Source: Corynebacterium ammoniagenes DSM 20306 (GTDB lineage Bacteria; Actinomycetota; Actinomycetes; Mycobacteriales; Mycobacteriaceae). From it: 64,000 nucleotides of DNA. The stretch covers positions 1,674,001 through 1,738,000 of the forward strand of contig NZ_CP009244.1 of assembly GCF_001941425.1 (NCBI RefSeq), written 5' to 3'. How positions within the stretch are numbered: the stretch's first letter is position 1; every line of letters begins with the position of its first letter. Under the pieces are notes generated by a model. It worked only from the letters and a program-made list of their open reading frames with translations. It was not told the DNA's origin and did no database searches. Below, piece by piece: positions 7,842 to 16,896 of the stretch. The position numbers were made by a program, and so were the translations under genes.

Positions 7842-10328
7842 ATGAGCAACCAGGCACCGGATCACATTCGCGTTCGTGGTGCGAAAGTACACAACCTGCG
7901 CGAAGTGGACGTGGATATTCCGCTGAACTCTTTGGTGGGTATCGCAGGGGTGTCGGGCTCGGGAAAGTCCTCGTTGGCCCTCGGTGTGCTGTATGCCGAA
8001 GGCTCCCGGCGCTATATTGAGGCGCTGTCGACCTATACCCGCCGGCGGATGTCGCAATCCCCGCGTGCGCAGGTGGATTCGGTAGAACATGTCCCGGCGG
8101 CGCTCGCGCTGCGGCAACGGCCTGCGGTACCGGGGATTCGCTCGACGTTTGGTACCTCGACAGAGTTGCTCAACGTGTTGCGGCTGATGTTTTCGCGTCT
8201 ATCGTCGCATACCTGCCCCAATGGCCACCGCGTGGAACCGACTATTAGCGTCGCGGCGGAAACGCCTTTTTATTGTCCGACCTGCGGTGAGCAGGTCCAC
8301 CCGCCGGGAGCAGAAGAGCTGTCGTTTAACTCCTCAGGTGCGTGTCCAACGTGTGAGGGCACGGGCACGGTGCGCAGTGTTGATGACGCAGCGCTTATCC
8401 CGGATCCGTCGAAGACCATTGATGAGGGGGCGATTGTGCCCTGGCAAATGTTTGGTTTTAATGTCCAGCCCGATATTGTTCGCGAATTTGGCGTGCGCAC
8501 GGATGTGCCGTGGAACAAGCTGCGCGAGGACGAAAAGCAGATTGTGCTCGATGGGCCGGAGGAGAAAAAGCACATTACGGTCTCTACCAAAAAGGGCGTG
8601 CATGAGCTGGATTTCACCTTTCGCAATGCGCGTTTAACGGTGACAGAAGAGCTCAAGCGCGCCGATACGGAGAAGCGTTTGGCCAAAGTCAGCCGCTTTC
8701 TCCACGAAGGTACCTGCTCTGAGTGCCACGGCACGCGGTTAAGCCCGAGGGCGCGCACCCCGGTCATTGGCGAGCATAACCTGGCGGATATCACCGCGAT
8801 GACCTTGGATGATGCCCTCGCATGGTCGCAGTCGGTACCGGAGCACCTGCCGGCGGACATGCAGCGCATGGCAACAGGGTTAGCCACTACTTTTGCGGAG
8901 ATGGCTCGGCGTCTTATTGAACTGGGTCTGGGTTATCTCTCGCTCGATAGGGCCGGTTCCACCTTGTCCACCGGTGAGCGCCAGCGCGTTCAGCTTGCCC
9001 GCGCCGTGCGCAACCGCACCACCGGCGTGTTATATGTCCTGGATGAGCCTTCCATTGGCTTGCACCCAGTCAACGTTGAAGGCTTGTTGGGTGTCATGCG
9101 CGATTTGCTTGACGATGGCAACTCCGTCATCTTCGTCGACCACGACGTCCAAGTACTACGCGCGGCTGATTGGCTCATTGAAATCGGCCCCGGTTCTGGC
9201 AAAGAAGGCGGCACGGTCATTGCGGAAAATATTCCTGAGAAACTCGCCGATTCGAAAAAGTCCCTGTTGGCGGGCTTTCTCACGGGTGAGAAGGAAGCGA
9301 TCGTGAGGGACATCGTCAAGCCTGATGACGTCTTTGCCTTGGGCGCGATCTCTCTGCGCACCGACACTATCCATACCGTGGCTGCGCTGAGCGTTGATAT
9401 CCCCCTTGGGCGTCTGACCGCTATTACTGGTGTATCTGGTTCAGGCAAAAGCACCTTGTTGATGGAAACCCTGGTACCAGCGCTACATGCGCAAAGTACT
9501 GCCGATGCGGCGATGCCTTCGCATGTGCGCGAGCTCCACGCGCCTGATGACGTCAAAGTCCAAGTTGTCGATGCCACCCCCATTGGCCACAACGTCCGCT
9601 CCACCGTGGCCACCTATTCGGGAGTAATGGATCAGCTGCGCAAGAACTACGCGGCGACCGATACCGCGCGTGCCGATGGTCTCAGCGCCTCTGATTTCTC
9701 CTATAACACCGGCTCCTTGGCCTGCCCGCGCTGTGAAGGGACTGGTGAAATCACCCTCGATGTGCAATTTCTCCCCGATCTCGACATCGTCTGCCCCGAT
9801 TGCGACGGCAGCCGCTACGCACCTGAGGCCGCAAAGTATCTGCGCGGGGATATCTCCTTACCCGCGCTGTTGCAATGCACGGTGCGCGAGGCCATGGAGC
9901 ACACCGACGACCTACCCAGCGTTCACCGCAAGCTGACCAAACTAGAAGAACTGGGCCTGGGCTATCTCACCCTCGGTGAGGCCACCCCTGCCCTTTCCGG
10001 CGGTGAAGCACAACGCCTCAAACTGGTCAGCCAAATGAACCGCGATCAAACAGGCACCGTCTTCGTCCTCGACGAACCCAGCGTGGGTCTGCACCCTCTC
10101 GATGTTCAAACACTTCTCGGCGTACTCGACAAGCTCACGGCCAAAGGCGCCACCGTCATCGTGATCGAACACGACCTGGACCTTATCGTCAACGCCGACC
10201 ACGTCATCGACCTTGGCCTGCGCGAGGACAACACCGGCAGCGAGATTATCGCCACGGGCTCCCCTGCCGACATCGCCAACAATGCCAACTCGCTGACTGG
10301 AAAGTATTTGGCTCACAAGCTCGAGTAG
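7842..10328 (+). CDS. UvrA-like ABC ATPase (excinuclease subunit A paralogue)
   Basis: An 828-residue duplicated ABC ATPase. The first half has Walker A GVSGSGKSS (residues 36-44), signature LSTGERQRVQLA (about 374) and Walker B VLYVLDEPSIGLHP (about 398). The second half has GVSGSGKST (about 528), LSGGEAQRLKLV (about 717) and VFVLDEPSVGLHP (about 741). Zinc-finger cysteine sets are visible at CPNGH/CPTCGEQ, CPTCEGTG, CSECHG, CPRCEGTG and CPDCDGS. It is more than 100 residues shorter than housekeeping UvrA (about 940-950) and belongs to the UvrA2/drug-resistance type, in which UvrB-interaction parts are reduced. Possible roles are protection from DNA-binding drugs or damaged-DNA recognition. 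It stands alone and the ribosome-binding site is weak. Confidence 0.85.
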   Translation: MSNQAPDHIRVRGAKVHNLREVDVDIPLNSLVGIAGVSGSGKSSLALGVLYAEGSRRYIEALSTYTRRRMSQSPRAQVDSVEHVPAALALRQRPAVPGIRSTFGTSTELLNVLRLMFSRLSSHTCPNGHRVEPTISVAAETPFYCPTCGEQVHPPGAEELSFNSSGACPTCEGTGTVRSVDDAALIPDPSKTIDEGAIVPWQMFGFNVQPDIVREFGVRTDVPWNKLREDEKQIVLDGPEEKKHITVSTKKGVHELDFTFRNARLTVTEELKRADTEKRLAKVSRFLHEGTCSECHGTRLSPRARTPVIGEHNLADITAMTLDDALAWSQSVPEHLPADMQRMATGLATTFAEMARRLIELGLGYLSLDRAGSTLSTGERQRVQLARAVRNRTTGVLYVLDEPSIGLHPVNVEGLLGVMRDLLDDGNSVIFVDHDVQVLRAADWLIEIGPGSGKEGGTVIAENIPEKLADSKKSLLAGFLTGEKEAIVRDIVKPDDVFALGAISLRTDTIHTVAALSVDIPLGRLTAITGVSGSGKSTLLMETLVPALHAQSTADAAMPSHVRELHAPDDVKVQVVDATPIGHNVRSTVATYSGVMDQLRKNYAATDTARADGLSASDFSYNTGSLACPRCEGTGEITLDVQFLPDLDIVCPDCDGSRYAPEAAKYLRGDISLPALLQCTVREAMEHTDDLPSVHRKLTKLEELGLGYLTLGEATPALSGGEAQRLKLVSQMNRDQTGTVFVLDEPSVGLHPLDVQTLLGVLDKLTAKGATVIVIEHDLDLIVNADHVIDLGLREDNTGSEIIATGSPADIANNANSLTGKYLAHKLE

Positions 10329-10427
10329 CTAACCTGCGCATAGATATTCAAAGATCCGAGGGCGCTTATCCGCACTCCGCTGCGCAATTGAGAAGCCCTT
10401 AGACTGTAAAAATTCACGAACATAAGA

Positions 10428-10468
10428 AATGGGCCTGGCTCAAGTAAAGTACTCAAACCAAGCCCATT
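10428..10468 (-). terminator. Terminator of the fucose catabolic operon
   Basis: An imperfect hairpin of about 17 pairs (arms starting AATGGGCCTGGCT and ending AGCCCATT) lies 22 bases past the stop of the aldehyde dehydrogenase gene. In the minus direction it is followed by the T-rich stretch TTCTTATG. It also faces the end of the UvrA-like gene and may serve both. Confidence 0.6.
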
Positions 10469-10490
10469 GTCCACATCAGCTCTTACACGA

Positions 10491-11933
10491 TTACAGCTGC
10501 GACTGAATATAGACAGTGTGTGTTTCTACAAACTCCATCAAACCGTGCTTGCCATCGGCACCACCAATTCCTGATTGCCGACGCCCAGCATGGAACCCCT
10601 GCATTGCTTCGAAATTCTCACGGTTGATATAGGTTTCGCCGTACAGCAGTTCACGGGAAGCCTTCATCGCCTTGTTCAGGTTTTCAGTGTAGACGGATGA
10701 AGTTAAACCATATTTCGAGCTATTCGCAATGTCGATAGCTTCATCAAGATCTTTAACTTTGACCACAGGTATGACTGGACCGAAGATTTCATTCCGCGCG
10801 ATATCGGACTCCGGATCTACCCCCGTCAGGATTGCGGGTGCATAGAAGTTTCCTGACTCGAGCTCAGCCGGGACTTCGATCTCAGTGACCAACGTAGCTC
10901 CTTCGTCTACTGCCTTCTGCACCATACCCGAGACCTTCTCGACAGCCGCCCTATTAATCAGTGGTCCCATATCGATATCTTCATCTTTGAGTGGGTCACC
11001 GAATCGCGTGGTTTCAAATTTGGTTTTCAGTTTCTCTACGAACTCATCGTGGACTGATTCTTGGACCAAGACGACTTCGGCGCAGTTGCACACCTGGCCG
11101 GTATTGATGACCCGTGAGTTCCAAGTTGCATCGACAGCTAGATCCAAATCAGCATCATCTAACACAATAGCTGGTGCTTTACCGCCGAGTTCAAGATTTA
11201 CTCGCGTCAAATTGGCTGCTGCGTCGGCCATGATTTGCTTGCCGGCTTTAACCGAACCCGTCATTGTGACCATATTGACCTCTGGGTTTGAGGTCAGCTT
11301 CTGGCCCGCTGTCGCACCTCGACCGCCGATCATATTGAACACGCCATTGGGCAATCCAATGCGATCAACAAGTTCAGCAAACTCAAAGGCAATAATTGGA
11401 GTCTCTTCGCTGGGCTTGATCACGATCGTATTTCCTGTAACGGCGGCAGGGGCAAACTTTCGTGCAACAAGGAAGAGTGGGAAATTCCATGGCAAAATTC
11501 CTGCTACGACACCCATCGGTTGATAGGTAAGAAAGATTTGTTCACCGGGACGATCTGAAGGGATGACTTCGCCTTCAACACGTCGCGCAAACCCTGCCAT
11601 GAAATCAATATAGTCAGCGGTAAAATTCACCTCGGTAGTAGCGAGCGCCTTGGTCTTTCCCTGCTCAGTGATCAAAATGTCGCGAAATTTTTCAACATTC
11701 TCCCGCAGCAGCGTCGCCAAATCCGTGAGATAGCCTGCACGCTCAATAGCTGGCAATTTAGCCCAAGCAGGCTGTGCAGTACGCGCCGCCTGAACCGCTG
11801 ATTCAACCGTATTTTCGTCTGAGTCAGGAGTCTGTCCTAATACCTCACCGGTAGATGGATTCAGTACTTCAATGAAGTTACCTGCAGGCACAAATTGCCC
11901 GTTAATATAGTTTGAATATTCTTTTTGAGACAT
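10491..11933 (-). CDS. aldA: Lactaldehyde dehydrogenase, AldA type
   Basis: A 480-residue NAD-dependent aldehyde dehydrogenase. It oxidises L-lactaldehyde to lactate, the last step of L-fucose breakdown. The catalytic cysteine is in GQVCNCAE (about residue 282) and the general-base Glu in LELGGKAPAIV (about residue 248). Those blocks and the C-terminal YINRENFEAMQGFHAG and SGIGGADGKHGL match E. coli AldA as I remember it, much more closely than generic succinate-semialdehyde or betaine enzymes. The ATG at 11933 has AAGGAAA just upstream; an in-frame ATG at 11951 lacks this. It is the last gene of the minus-strand operon, 30 bases after the aldolase gene, which fits a role on the aldolase product. 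Confidence 0.88.
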   Translation of the reverse strand: MSQKEYSNYINGQFVPAGNFIEVLNPSTGEVLGQTPDSDENTVESAVQAARTAQPAWAKLPAIERAGYLTDLATLLRENVEKFRDILITEQGKTKALATTEVNFTADYIDFMAGFARRVEGEVIPSDRPGEQIFLTYQPMGVVAGILPWNFPLFLVARKFAPAAVTGNTIVIKPSEETPIIAFEFAELVDRIGLPNGVFNMIGGRGATAGQKLTSNPEVNMVTMTGSVKAGKQIMADAAANLTRVNLELGGKAPAIVLDDADLDLAVDATWNSRVINTGQVCNCAEVVLVQESVHDEFVEKLKTKFETTRFGDPLKDEDIDMGPLINRAAVEKVSGMVQKAVDEGATLVTEIEVPAELESGNFYAPAILTGVDPESDIARNEIFGPVIPVVKVKDLDEAIDIANSSKYGLTSSVYTENLNKAMKASRELLYGETYINRENFEAMQGFHAGRRQSGIGGADGKHGLMEFVETHTVYIQSQL

Positions 11934-11963
11934 GGTTTCCTTACTTTCCATAAACGATAGTTT

Positions 11964-12851
11964 TTACTTGCGTCCGAACTTTTCGACGATTTTCTCGACC
12001 GACTCTTGCTCCTCGTCCGTCAGTTCTATAAACGGCTCTCGGGTGGCAGTGTTCAAATCTGATAAATAGCGACTCTTAACGGCAGTCTTAATGGTGTGAA
12101 TGAACTGATCCCCTATGGCGTAAATTTGCATCAGCTCCGAGACATCGCTTGCCAATCGTTTCGCCGTGTTGATTTCGCCGGACTCAATGGTTCTGTGCAT
12201 CTCTGCGAAAAGATCAGGGAAAACATTCGTTAAGCCGGAAATAATTCCAACTCCACCCGCGATTCGGTTGGGAAAATAGTACTCATCAAAGCCGGAGAAT
12301 ACTGCGAATGAGTCATCAGTAGCTGCAATCACACCTCGGGTGTGAGAGATGTTGTCAACGGTGTCTTTGATTCCCACAATATTGGAATGAGCCTTGGAAA
12401 GTTTTCCGACTAATTCCGGAGACAGGTCACTTCCAGTGCGGTCCGGAAAGTTGTACAAGATCAATGGAAGATCTACAGCTTCTGCTAGCTTGCCGAAATA
12501 TTGTTCCGCCGCCGCTTCACTAGGACCGAAATAGTAAGGGCTGACTACAACTGCACCATCTGCACCTGAGTCTTGAGTATGCTTTGTTAAGTTGATTGTG
12601 TCGTTGAGTCTTGTGTTGCCAGTTCCAACGAGAACTTTGGCTCGACCAGCGATCTCTTTGACAGCAAAGTCAATTATGTCTCGTTTTTCTTGCTCGTCGA
12701 AAGCATAGAACTCACCAATACTTCCTAGTATCAGGATGCCGTCTATACCATTTTCGATTAAAAAATTAAGATGCTGAGACCAGACTTCAAAGTCTACTTT
12801 GCCCTCATTTGTAATCGGGGTGATTGAAGGGCAATAAATTCCTTTAAACAC
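11964..12851 (-). CDS. DHDPS/NAL family aldolase, likely 2-keto-3-deoxy-L-fuconate aldolase
   Basis: A 295-residue class I aldolase of the dihydrodipicolinate synthase/N-acetylneuraminate lyase family. The Schiff-base lysine is in IVGIKDT (about residue 161), the conserved tyrosine in LYNFPDRTG (about 133), and the pyruvate-binding loop in GSIGEFYAF (about 44). The start is GTG with an AAAGGA site upstream. The context of lactonase, SDR and AldA argues for cleavage of 2-keto-3-deoxy-L-fuconate to pyruvate and L-lactaldehyde rather than lysine synthesis. The C. jejuni fucose locus has a gene of the same family, also annotated as DapA-like. The local base composition is low in GC (22 of 60 at 12721-12780). 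Confidence 0.8.
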   Translation of the reverse strand: MFKGIYCPSITPITNEGKVDFEVWSQHLNFLIENGIDGILILGSIGEFYAFDEQEKRDIIDFAVKEIAGRAKVLVGTGNTRLNDTINLTKHTQDSGADGAVVVSPYYFGPSEAAAEQYFGKLAEAVDLPLILYNFPDRTGSDLSPELVGKLSKAHSNIVGIKDTVDNISHTRGVIAATDDSFAVFSGFDEYYFPNRIAGGVGIISGLTNVFPDLFAEMHRTIESGEINTAKRLASDVSELMQIYAIGDQFIHTIKTAVKSRYLSDLNTATREPFIELTDEEQESVEKIVEKFGRK

Positions 12852-12853
12852 TT

Positions 12854-13666
12854 TTATCCTTTCAATTTATATACGCGCTGTGCGTTGTGAGAGAAAACGT
12901 CGGCATCGTCACCGAAGAAGCTTCTGAGTAGCTCTAAGTTTTCTTGGACGCTGGAGTTGAGTTTCACCACAGGCCAATTAGATGCGTATAACAACTTCTC
13001 ACGTGAGAACGTGCTTTCCAGCAAACCAAGAACCTTTTGGCTGAATTGAGGTTGATCAGCGGGGAGGCCTGATATTTTGCAATACACATTCGGCAACGCC
13101 GCCAAGCTTTCAATCGCTTGGATGTATTGGTCATCAAGTCGAGATACATTGCCACAGTGATTCAAAACGACGACTGTTTTGGGGACCGTCGCGCAAGCTT
13201 GGAAGAGATCTGACAGTTCTTCCTCACGAATGACCGCTTCGAACACAGTGTTTTGGTCAGCCAGGGCTTCAAGGCCCTGCAAAAAGCTGTCTTGAAGGCA
13301 TCGTCCACGCGGAATGTCCGAGTTGTGCAAGACCTCACGCACCCCAACGAAATCGCTAGCGACCGAAATCGTTTCGGTTAGTCGTTTATGGGTTACGGAG
13401 CCGATTAATGCCGGTACCTGCTCCATTAACGTGAGGATCTTATGGTCCTCAACTGACGAATCAGTTGTATCGGCTTCAATGTGGATGAGCCCTTCCAGAG
13501 CTACGTCTGGTACTTTTCGGTACTCGTCAATCAGCTCTTCGATGCTGAAGCTTCGCCTTAGCAGGGCTACATCGTCAGAAGCATTAAGCCAATCCAATGT
13601 TTGTTCCTGCAGGTCCCAAACATGGAAATGGGAGTCGATTATCTTCAATGGAGACACTAGTTGCAC
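12854..13666 (-). CDS. Amidohydrolase-family lactonase, likely L-fuconolactonase
   Basis: A 270-residue metal-dependent TIM-barrel hydrolase of the COG3618 type. The HxH motif is in IIDSHFHVWDL (about residues 10-20), followed by HIEAD, VLNHCGN (about 170) and YASNWPVV (about 228). The last block carries Asn where many amidohydrolases have the metal-binding Asp. Members of this group hydrolyse sugar lactones such as L-fuconolactone and L-rhamnonolactone. The frame starts with GTG at 13666, one base after the TGA of the SDR gene; an in-frame GTG at 13657 is also possible. Tight packing in the operon supports hydrolysis of the lactone made by the upstream SDR. Confidence 0.78.
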   Translation of the reverse strand: MQLVSPLKIIDSHFHVWDLQEQTLDWLNASDDVALLRRSFSIEELIDEYRKVPDVALEGLIHIEADTTDSSVEDHKILTLMEQVPALIGSVTHKRLTETISVASDFVGVREVLHNSDIPRGRCLQDSFLQGLEALADQNTVFEAVIREEELSDLFQACATVPKTVVVLNHCGNVSRLDDQYIQAIESLAALPNVYCKISGLPADQPQFSQKVLGLLESTFSREKLLYASNWPVVKLNSSVQENLELLRSFFGDDADVFSHNAQRVYKLKG

Positions 13667-13667
13667 C

Positions 13668-14462
13668 TCACTCTATGGTCAGAGCCCTATCTAAGTGAAC
13701 ATATCCGCCGTCGACGAACACGAATTGACCGGTCGTATGGGAGGACCTGCTCGAGAGTAGGAAGGCAGCCGTGTCTCCGATTTCCTCGACAGTCGTCATC
13801 CTCTGACCAAGGGGAATATTCTGCGTGATTGACTGCAAACGCGCCTCTTGTTCATTCTCATCACCAAAGGATTGAATCCACTTTTGGTAGAGCGGCGTCC
13901 AGGCCTCTGCAACAACGATTGCATTTACACGAACTTCATCAGCAGCTAGTGCGGCAGCCCATTCGCGCGTAAGACCCAAAACAGCACCCTTGGCAGCAGC
14001 ATATGCAGAAGTCTTACCCTGACCAGTCAATGCAGTTTTTGAGCCAATGTTGAGTACTGCGCCCTGCGATTCCTTAAGGAATCCAACGGAAGCATGAACC
14101 AGCTCGTAGTAGTGAGTCAAATTTCCGTGAATTGACTGTTCGAACTCTTGCCAAGTCGTAGTTTCCAGATCTCGGTTATCGTTTGTGCCCGCATTATTAA
14201 CGATTCCGTTGATTCGTCCATATTTCTGGTGCACGTTATTAACAATGGGGGCGATTTTGTCCGTGTCATTGAGATCAATGCTGATCACTTCATATGTCGC
14301 GCCCAAATTATCGAGCTCAGTGCGGTAATCGTCTGGCAGATCATTTCGATCCAGAATTACCGGAATAGCACCCTCACCTGCTAGTGAAAGAACAATTCCC
14401 TTGCCAATCCCTTTAATTCCGCCGGTAACGAGAAATACCTGGTCCTTTAACCGTAAATCCAT
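13668..14462 (-). CDS. Short-chain dehydrogenase, likely L-fucose dehydrogenase
   Basis: A 264-residue classical SDR: cofactor motif GGIKGIGKGI (residues 14-23), NNAGT, catalytic Ser in NIGSKTAL, and YAAAK (about residues 151-155). The C-terminus reads GQFVFVDGGYVHLD. A strong AGGAGG site lies 7 bases before the ATG. As first gene of SDR-lactonase-aldolase-AldA it most likely oxidises L-fucose to L-fucono-lactone, like FucX of the C. jejuni fucose locus. A role as 2-keto-3-deoxy-fuconate dehydrogenase is the alternative, but an aldolase plus AldA makes that branch unnecessary. Confidence 0.78.
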   Translation of the reverse strand: MDLRLKDQVFLVTGGIKGIGKGIVLSLAGEGAIPVILDRNDLPDDYRTELDNLGATYEVISIDLNDTDKIAPIVNNVHQKYGRINGIVNNAGTNDNRDLETTTWQEFEQSIHGNLTHYYELVHASVGFLKESQGAVLNIGSKTALTGQGKTSAYAAAKGAVLGLTREWAAALAADEVRVNAIVVAEAWTPLYQKWIQSFGDENEQEARLQSITQNIPLGQRMTTVEEIGDTAAFLLSSRSSHTTGQFVFVDGGYVHLDRALTIE

Positions 14463-14563
14463 AAGCAGCCTCCTGTTCTACTGAATGAAACTCTGTTCCA
14501 TATCTTTGATAGTAACGCAGACCACAACACATGCAACTCATTTCAAGAAGTTTGTTAGATAAC

Positions 14564-15355
14564 TCACGTCAGCTTTCGGCGCGACCACTCCGCACGAGCC
14601 ATCTTCGGCGAGCCTAAATCCTCCGAGATCGCAGATGCGATGTCAGTAATCACGGGAGCAAACTCACGCACCTCTTCGATTGAATTCTCCAGAGCCAAAG
14701 AAGTCATTGAGATTGCATGGGAAATGTTTCCGGAATGGTCAAATATGGGCGCCCCAATACAACGAATGCCCGGAACATTCTCTTCATCGTCGACGCTATA
14801 CCCATCGAGCCGCACCTGCGCTAAGGTTTCTCGCAACTTTGTTGAATCAATGATCGTGTTGGGAGTCTTCGGGGCCAACTCTGCAATGGAGAAATAGTCC
14901 GCCAGCGCTTCCGAATCAAATCCGGAAAGCAAACATTTACCTATCGCAGTGGAATGCAAAAACATACGCTGACCAACTCCCGAGGGAATGCTATACGGGG
15001 TACTACCGCTTTGCTTCGTAATATAAATGGCTTCAAACTGGTTCAAAGCGCCGACATGAGCGGTGTACCCCATCTTTGCCGACAAGACCTTCAAGTGCGG
15101 AGCTGCAATCTTAGAAATATCGATATTCCTAAATGCTTCACCCGCCAATTGCAGCGAAGCCGGGCCCGCAAAGTATTCACCAGATTCAGAAACAGCGACG
15201 AATCCAAATTCGAGCAGCGACTTCAAAATTCGATGCACCGTGGCTTTCGCAAAGCCAGTCGCACTAACAATTTCGGTAAACCGCTCATATTTAATCGCTG
15301 CCTGCAACACGATAAGCGTCTTATCTGATGCCGCATACTGACGTCTCTCACTCAT
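14564..15355 (-). CDS. IclR family transcriptional regulator of the fucose locus
   Basis: A 263-residue protein. The N-terminal winged helix-turn-helix runs over residues 10-65, including FAKATVHRILKSLLEFGFV. The effector-binding IclR domain follows, with the conserved cysteine region GKCLLSGF (about residue 140) and GIRCIGAPIFDHSG (about 205). It sits between the two halves of the fucose locus: divergent from the fuconate dehydratase operon and 101 bases upstream of the SDR-lactonase-aldolase-AldA operon. That position suits a repressor of both. The C. jejuni fucose locus also begins with an IclR-type gene (established for that organism). Confidence 0.87.
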   Translation of the reverse strand: MSERRQYAASDKTLIVLQAAIKYERFTEIVSATGFAKATVHRILKSLLEFGFVAVSESGEYFAGPASLQLAGEAFRNIDISKIAAPHLKVLSAKMGYTAHVGALNQFEAIYITKQSGSTPYSIPSGVGQRMFLHSTAIGKCLLSGFDSEALADYFSIAELAPKTPNTIIDSTKLRETLAQVRLDGYSVDDEENVPGIRCIGAPIFDHSGNISHAISMTSLALENSIEEVREFAPVITDIASAISEDLGSPKMARAEWSRRKLT

Positions 15356-15493
15356 AACATCTCCATTCGCTCGATTTCACTGACATATTGCCATATCCAT
15401 TACAGAGACCATTAATGCAAATGTAATCCGAAAAACTCCTTGCGGCCGAACGTGATTCACGATACATTCTCTATCGAGAGCAAAAGAAACTCA

Positions 15494-15510
15494 GTTCCGA
15501 GTGGCGGAAC
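15494..15510. promoter_or_regulatory. Candidate IclR operator before fuconate dehydratase
   Basis: A perfect inverted repeat GTTCCG-N5-CGGAAC lies 54 bases before the fuconate dehydratase start, in the 209-base gap divergent from the iclR gene. Size and position fit an IclR-family operator. Partial copies of the half-site (GGAACAG and AGAACAG) occur in the gap upstream of the SDR gene at about 14475-14500. Assignment is by position only. Confidence 0.4.
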
Positions 15511-15564
15511 ACATGCAGGCTTTGCTTGAAGATTCGCCGTTCAAAATCAAACGAAAGGAATTAA

Positions 15565-16848
15565 ATGAGCAAGATTTCGAAGATCTCAACGTTCGATCTA
15601 CGCTTCCCCACTTCATCCACACTTTCTGGTTCTGATGCTATGAATCCAGATCCTGACTATTCTTCTGCCTATCTCGAGGTGGAAACGGACGCAGATGACG
15701 GAATCAAAGGAGTTGGTTTCGTATTCACGATCGGACGCGGTAACGACGTAGTGATTAAGGCAATCGAGTCTTTATCAGAACGATTCATCGGTATGTCCAT
15801 TGAGCCTCTTTTGGATGACATGAAAACCGCGTGGGACATGTTGGTACACGATTCGCAGCTGCGTTGGCTCGGACCTGAAAAAGGAGTGGAACATATGGCA
15901 ATCGGAGCCATGCTCTCCGCACTCTGGGATATCAAGGCAAAGCGCGCTGGAGTTCCTTTGTGGCAGTTGCTTGCCGAAATGGAACCTGAAGAATTAGTTG
16001 CGACTCTGGACTTCCGCTATCTCACTGATGTTCTCACCCCTGAAGAAGCTGTTGAGATTCTGCGTCGCGGACAGGAAGGCAAAGCCGAACGTATGCAGCA
16101 CCTCTTGGATAATGGATATCCAGGATATTCCACGGCTGCAGGATGGCTCGGTTATAGCGATGAAAAGATGGTTTCACTCGCTGCGTCGGAATCAACTGAA
16201 AAAGGGTTCGACCTGATTAAGTTGAAGGTCGGGCAAAATCTGGAGGATGATCTTCGCCGCTTGAGGCTGGCTCGCGAAGCAATCGGCAGCAACGTCCGGT
16301 TGGCAGTTGATGCCAACCAGGTATGGGATGTGGATGTCGCTATCGACTGGATACAACAGTTCAAGGACTTTGAACTTGAATGGGTGGAAGAACCTACGAG
16401 CCCAGACGACGTTCTAGGTCATGCGCGTATTGCACAGGCTGTACACCCGATCCCGATCGCAACCGGCGAGCAAATGCAGAGCCGTATCCTGTATAAGCAA
16501 TATCTTCAAGCAAATGCATTTGAAGTCATGCAAGTGGATGCGACACGAGTTGCGGGACCTCAAGAGCTAATAATCGAGTACCTCCTAGCTCACAAATTCG
16601 GGAAGAGAGTTTGCCCGCATGCCGGTGGTGTTGGACTGTGCGAGGCTGTGCAGCATTTCGCAATGTTCGACTACATAGCAATTTCGGGTAGGACCGAAGG
16701 TCGCTATATCGAATATGTCGATAATCAGCACGAACATTTCGTCACACCCGTCGAAATCAAAAATGGCAACTATATGCCACCTCTCGCGCCTGGCAATAGC
16801 TGCGAGATGACTCTCGAAACCGCAGAAAAGTACCTTTACGCCCCATAG
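15565..16848 (+). CDS. L-fuconate dehydratase (enolase superfamily)
   Basis: A 427-residue mandelate racemase/enolase superfamily enzyme that dehydrates L-fuconate to 2-keto-3-deoxy-L-fuconate. The N-terminus FDLRFPTS...GSDAMNPDPDYS and GFVFTIGRGN is characteristic of the fuconate dehydratase/ENOSF1 group. Barrel residues are visible in order: the lysine pair LIKLKVGQ (about 219-221), metal ligands in VDANQVWD (about 249), WVEEP (about 275) and TGEQ (about 302), and the catalytic His in CPHAGGVGLCE (about 352). A good site (AAAGGAAT) precedes the ATG. It is first in a three-gene operon with fucP and fucU, divergent from iclR. Confidence 0.93.
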   Translation: MSKISKISTFDLRFPTSSTLSGSDAMNPDPDYSSAYLEVETDADDGIKGVGFVFTIGRGNDVVIKAIESLSERFIGMSIEPLLDDMKTAWDMLVHDSQLRWLGPEKGVEHMAIGAMLSALWDIKAKRAGVPLWQLLAEMEPEELVATLDFRYLTDVLTPEEAVEILRRGQEGKAERMQHLLDNGYPGYSTAAGWLGYSDEKMVSLAASESTEKGFDLIKLKVGQNLEDDLRRLRLAREAIGSNVRLAVDANQVWDVDVAIDWIQQFKDFELEWVEEPTSPDDVLGHARIAQAVHPIPIATGEQMQSRILYKQYLQANAFEVMQVDATRVAGPQELIIEYLLAHKFGKRVCPHAGGVGLCEAVQHFAMFDYIAISGRTEGRYIEYVDNQHEHFVTPVEIKNGNYMPPLAPGNSCEMTLETAEKYLYAP

Positions 16849-16896
16849 TCCCTGCCCGAGCTCTCAAGATTCTTCAGATGAAATCTAAGGAAAATA

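Noticed and set aside
11964..12851. Assignment as dihydrodipicolinate synthase (dapA) for lysine synthesis
   Set aside because: Operon context is sugar-acid catabolism; the lysine pathway partners dapB or lysA are absent here.
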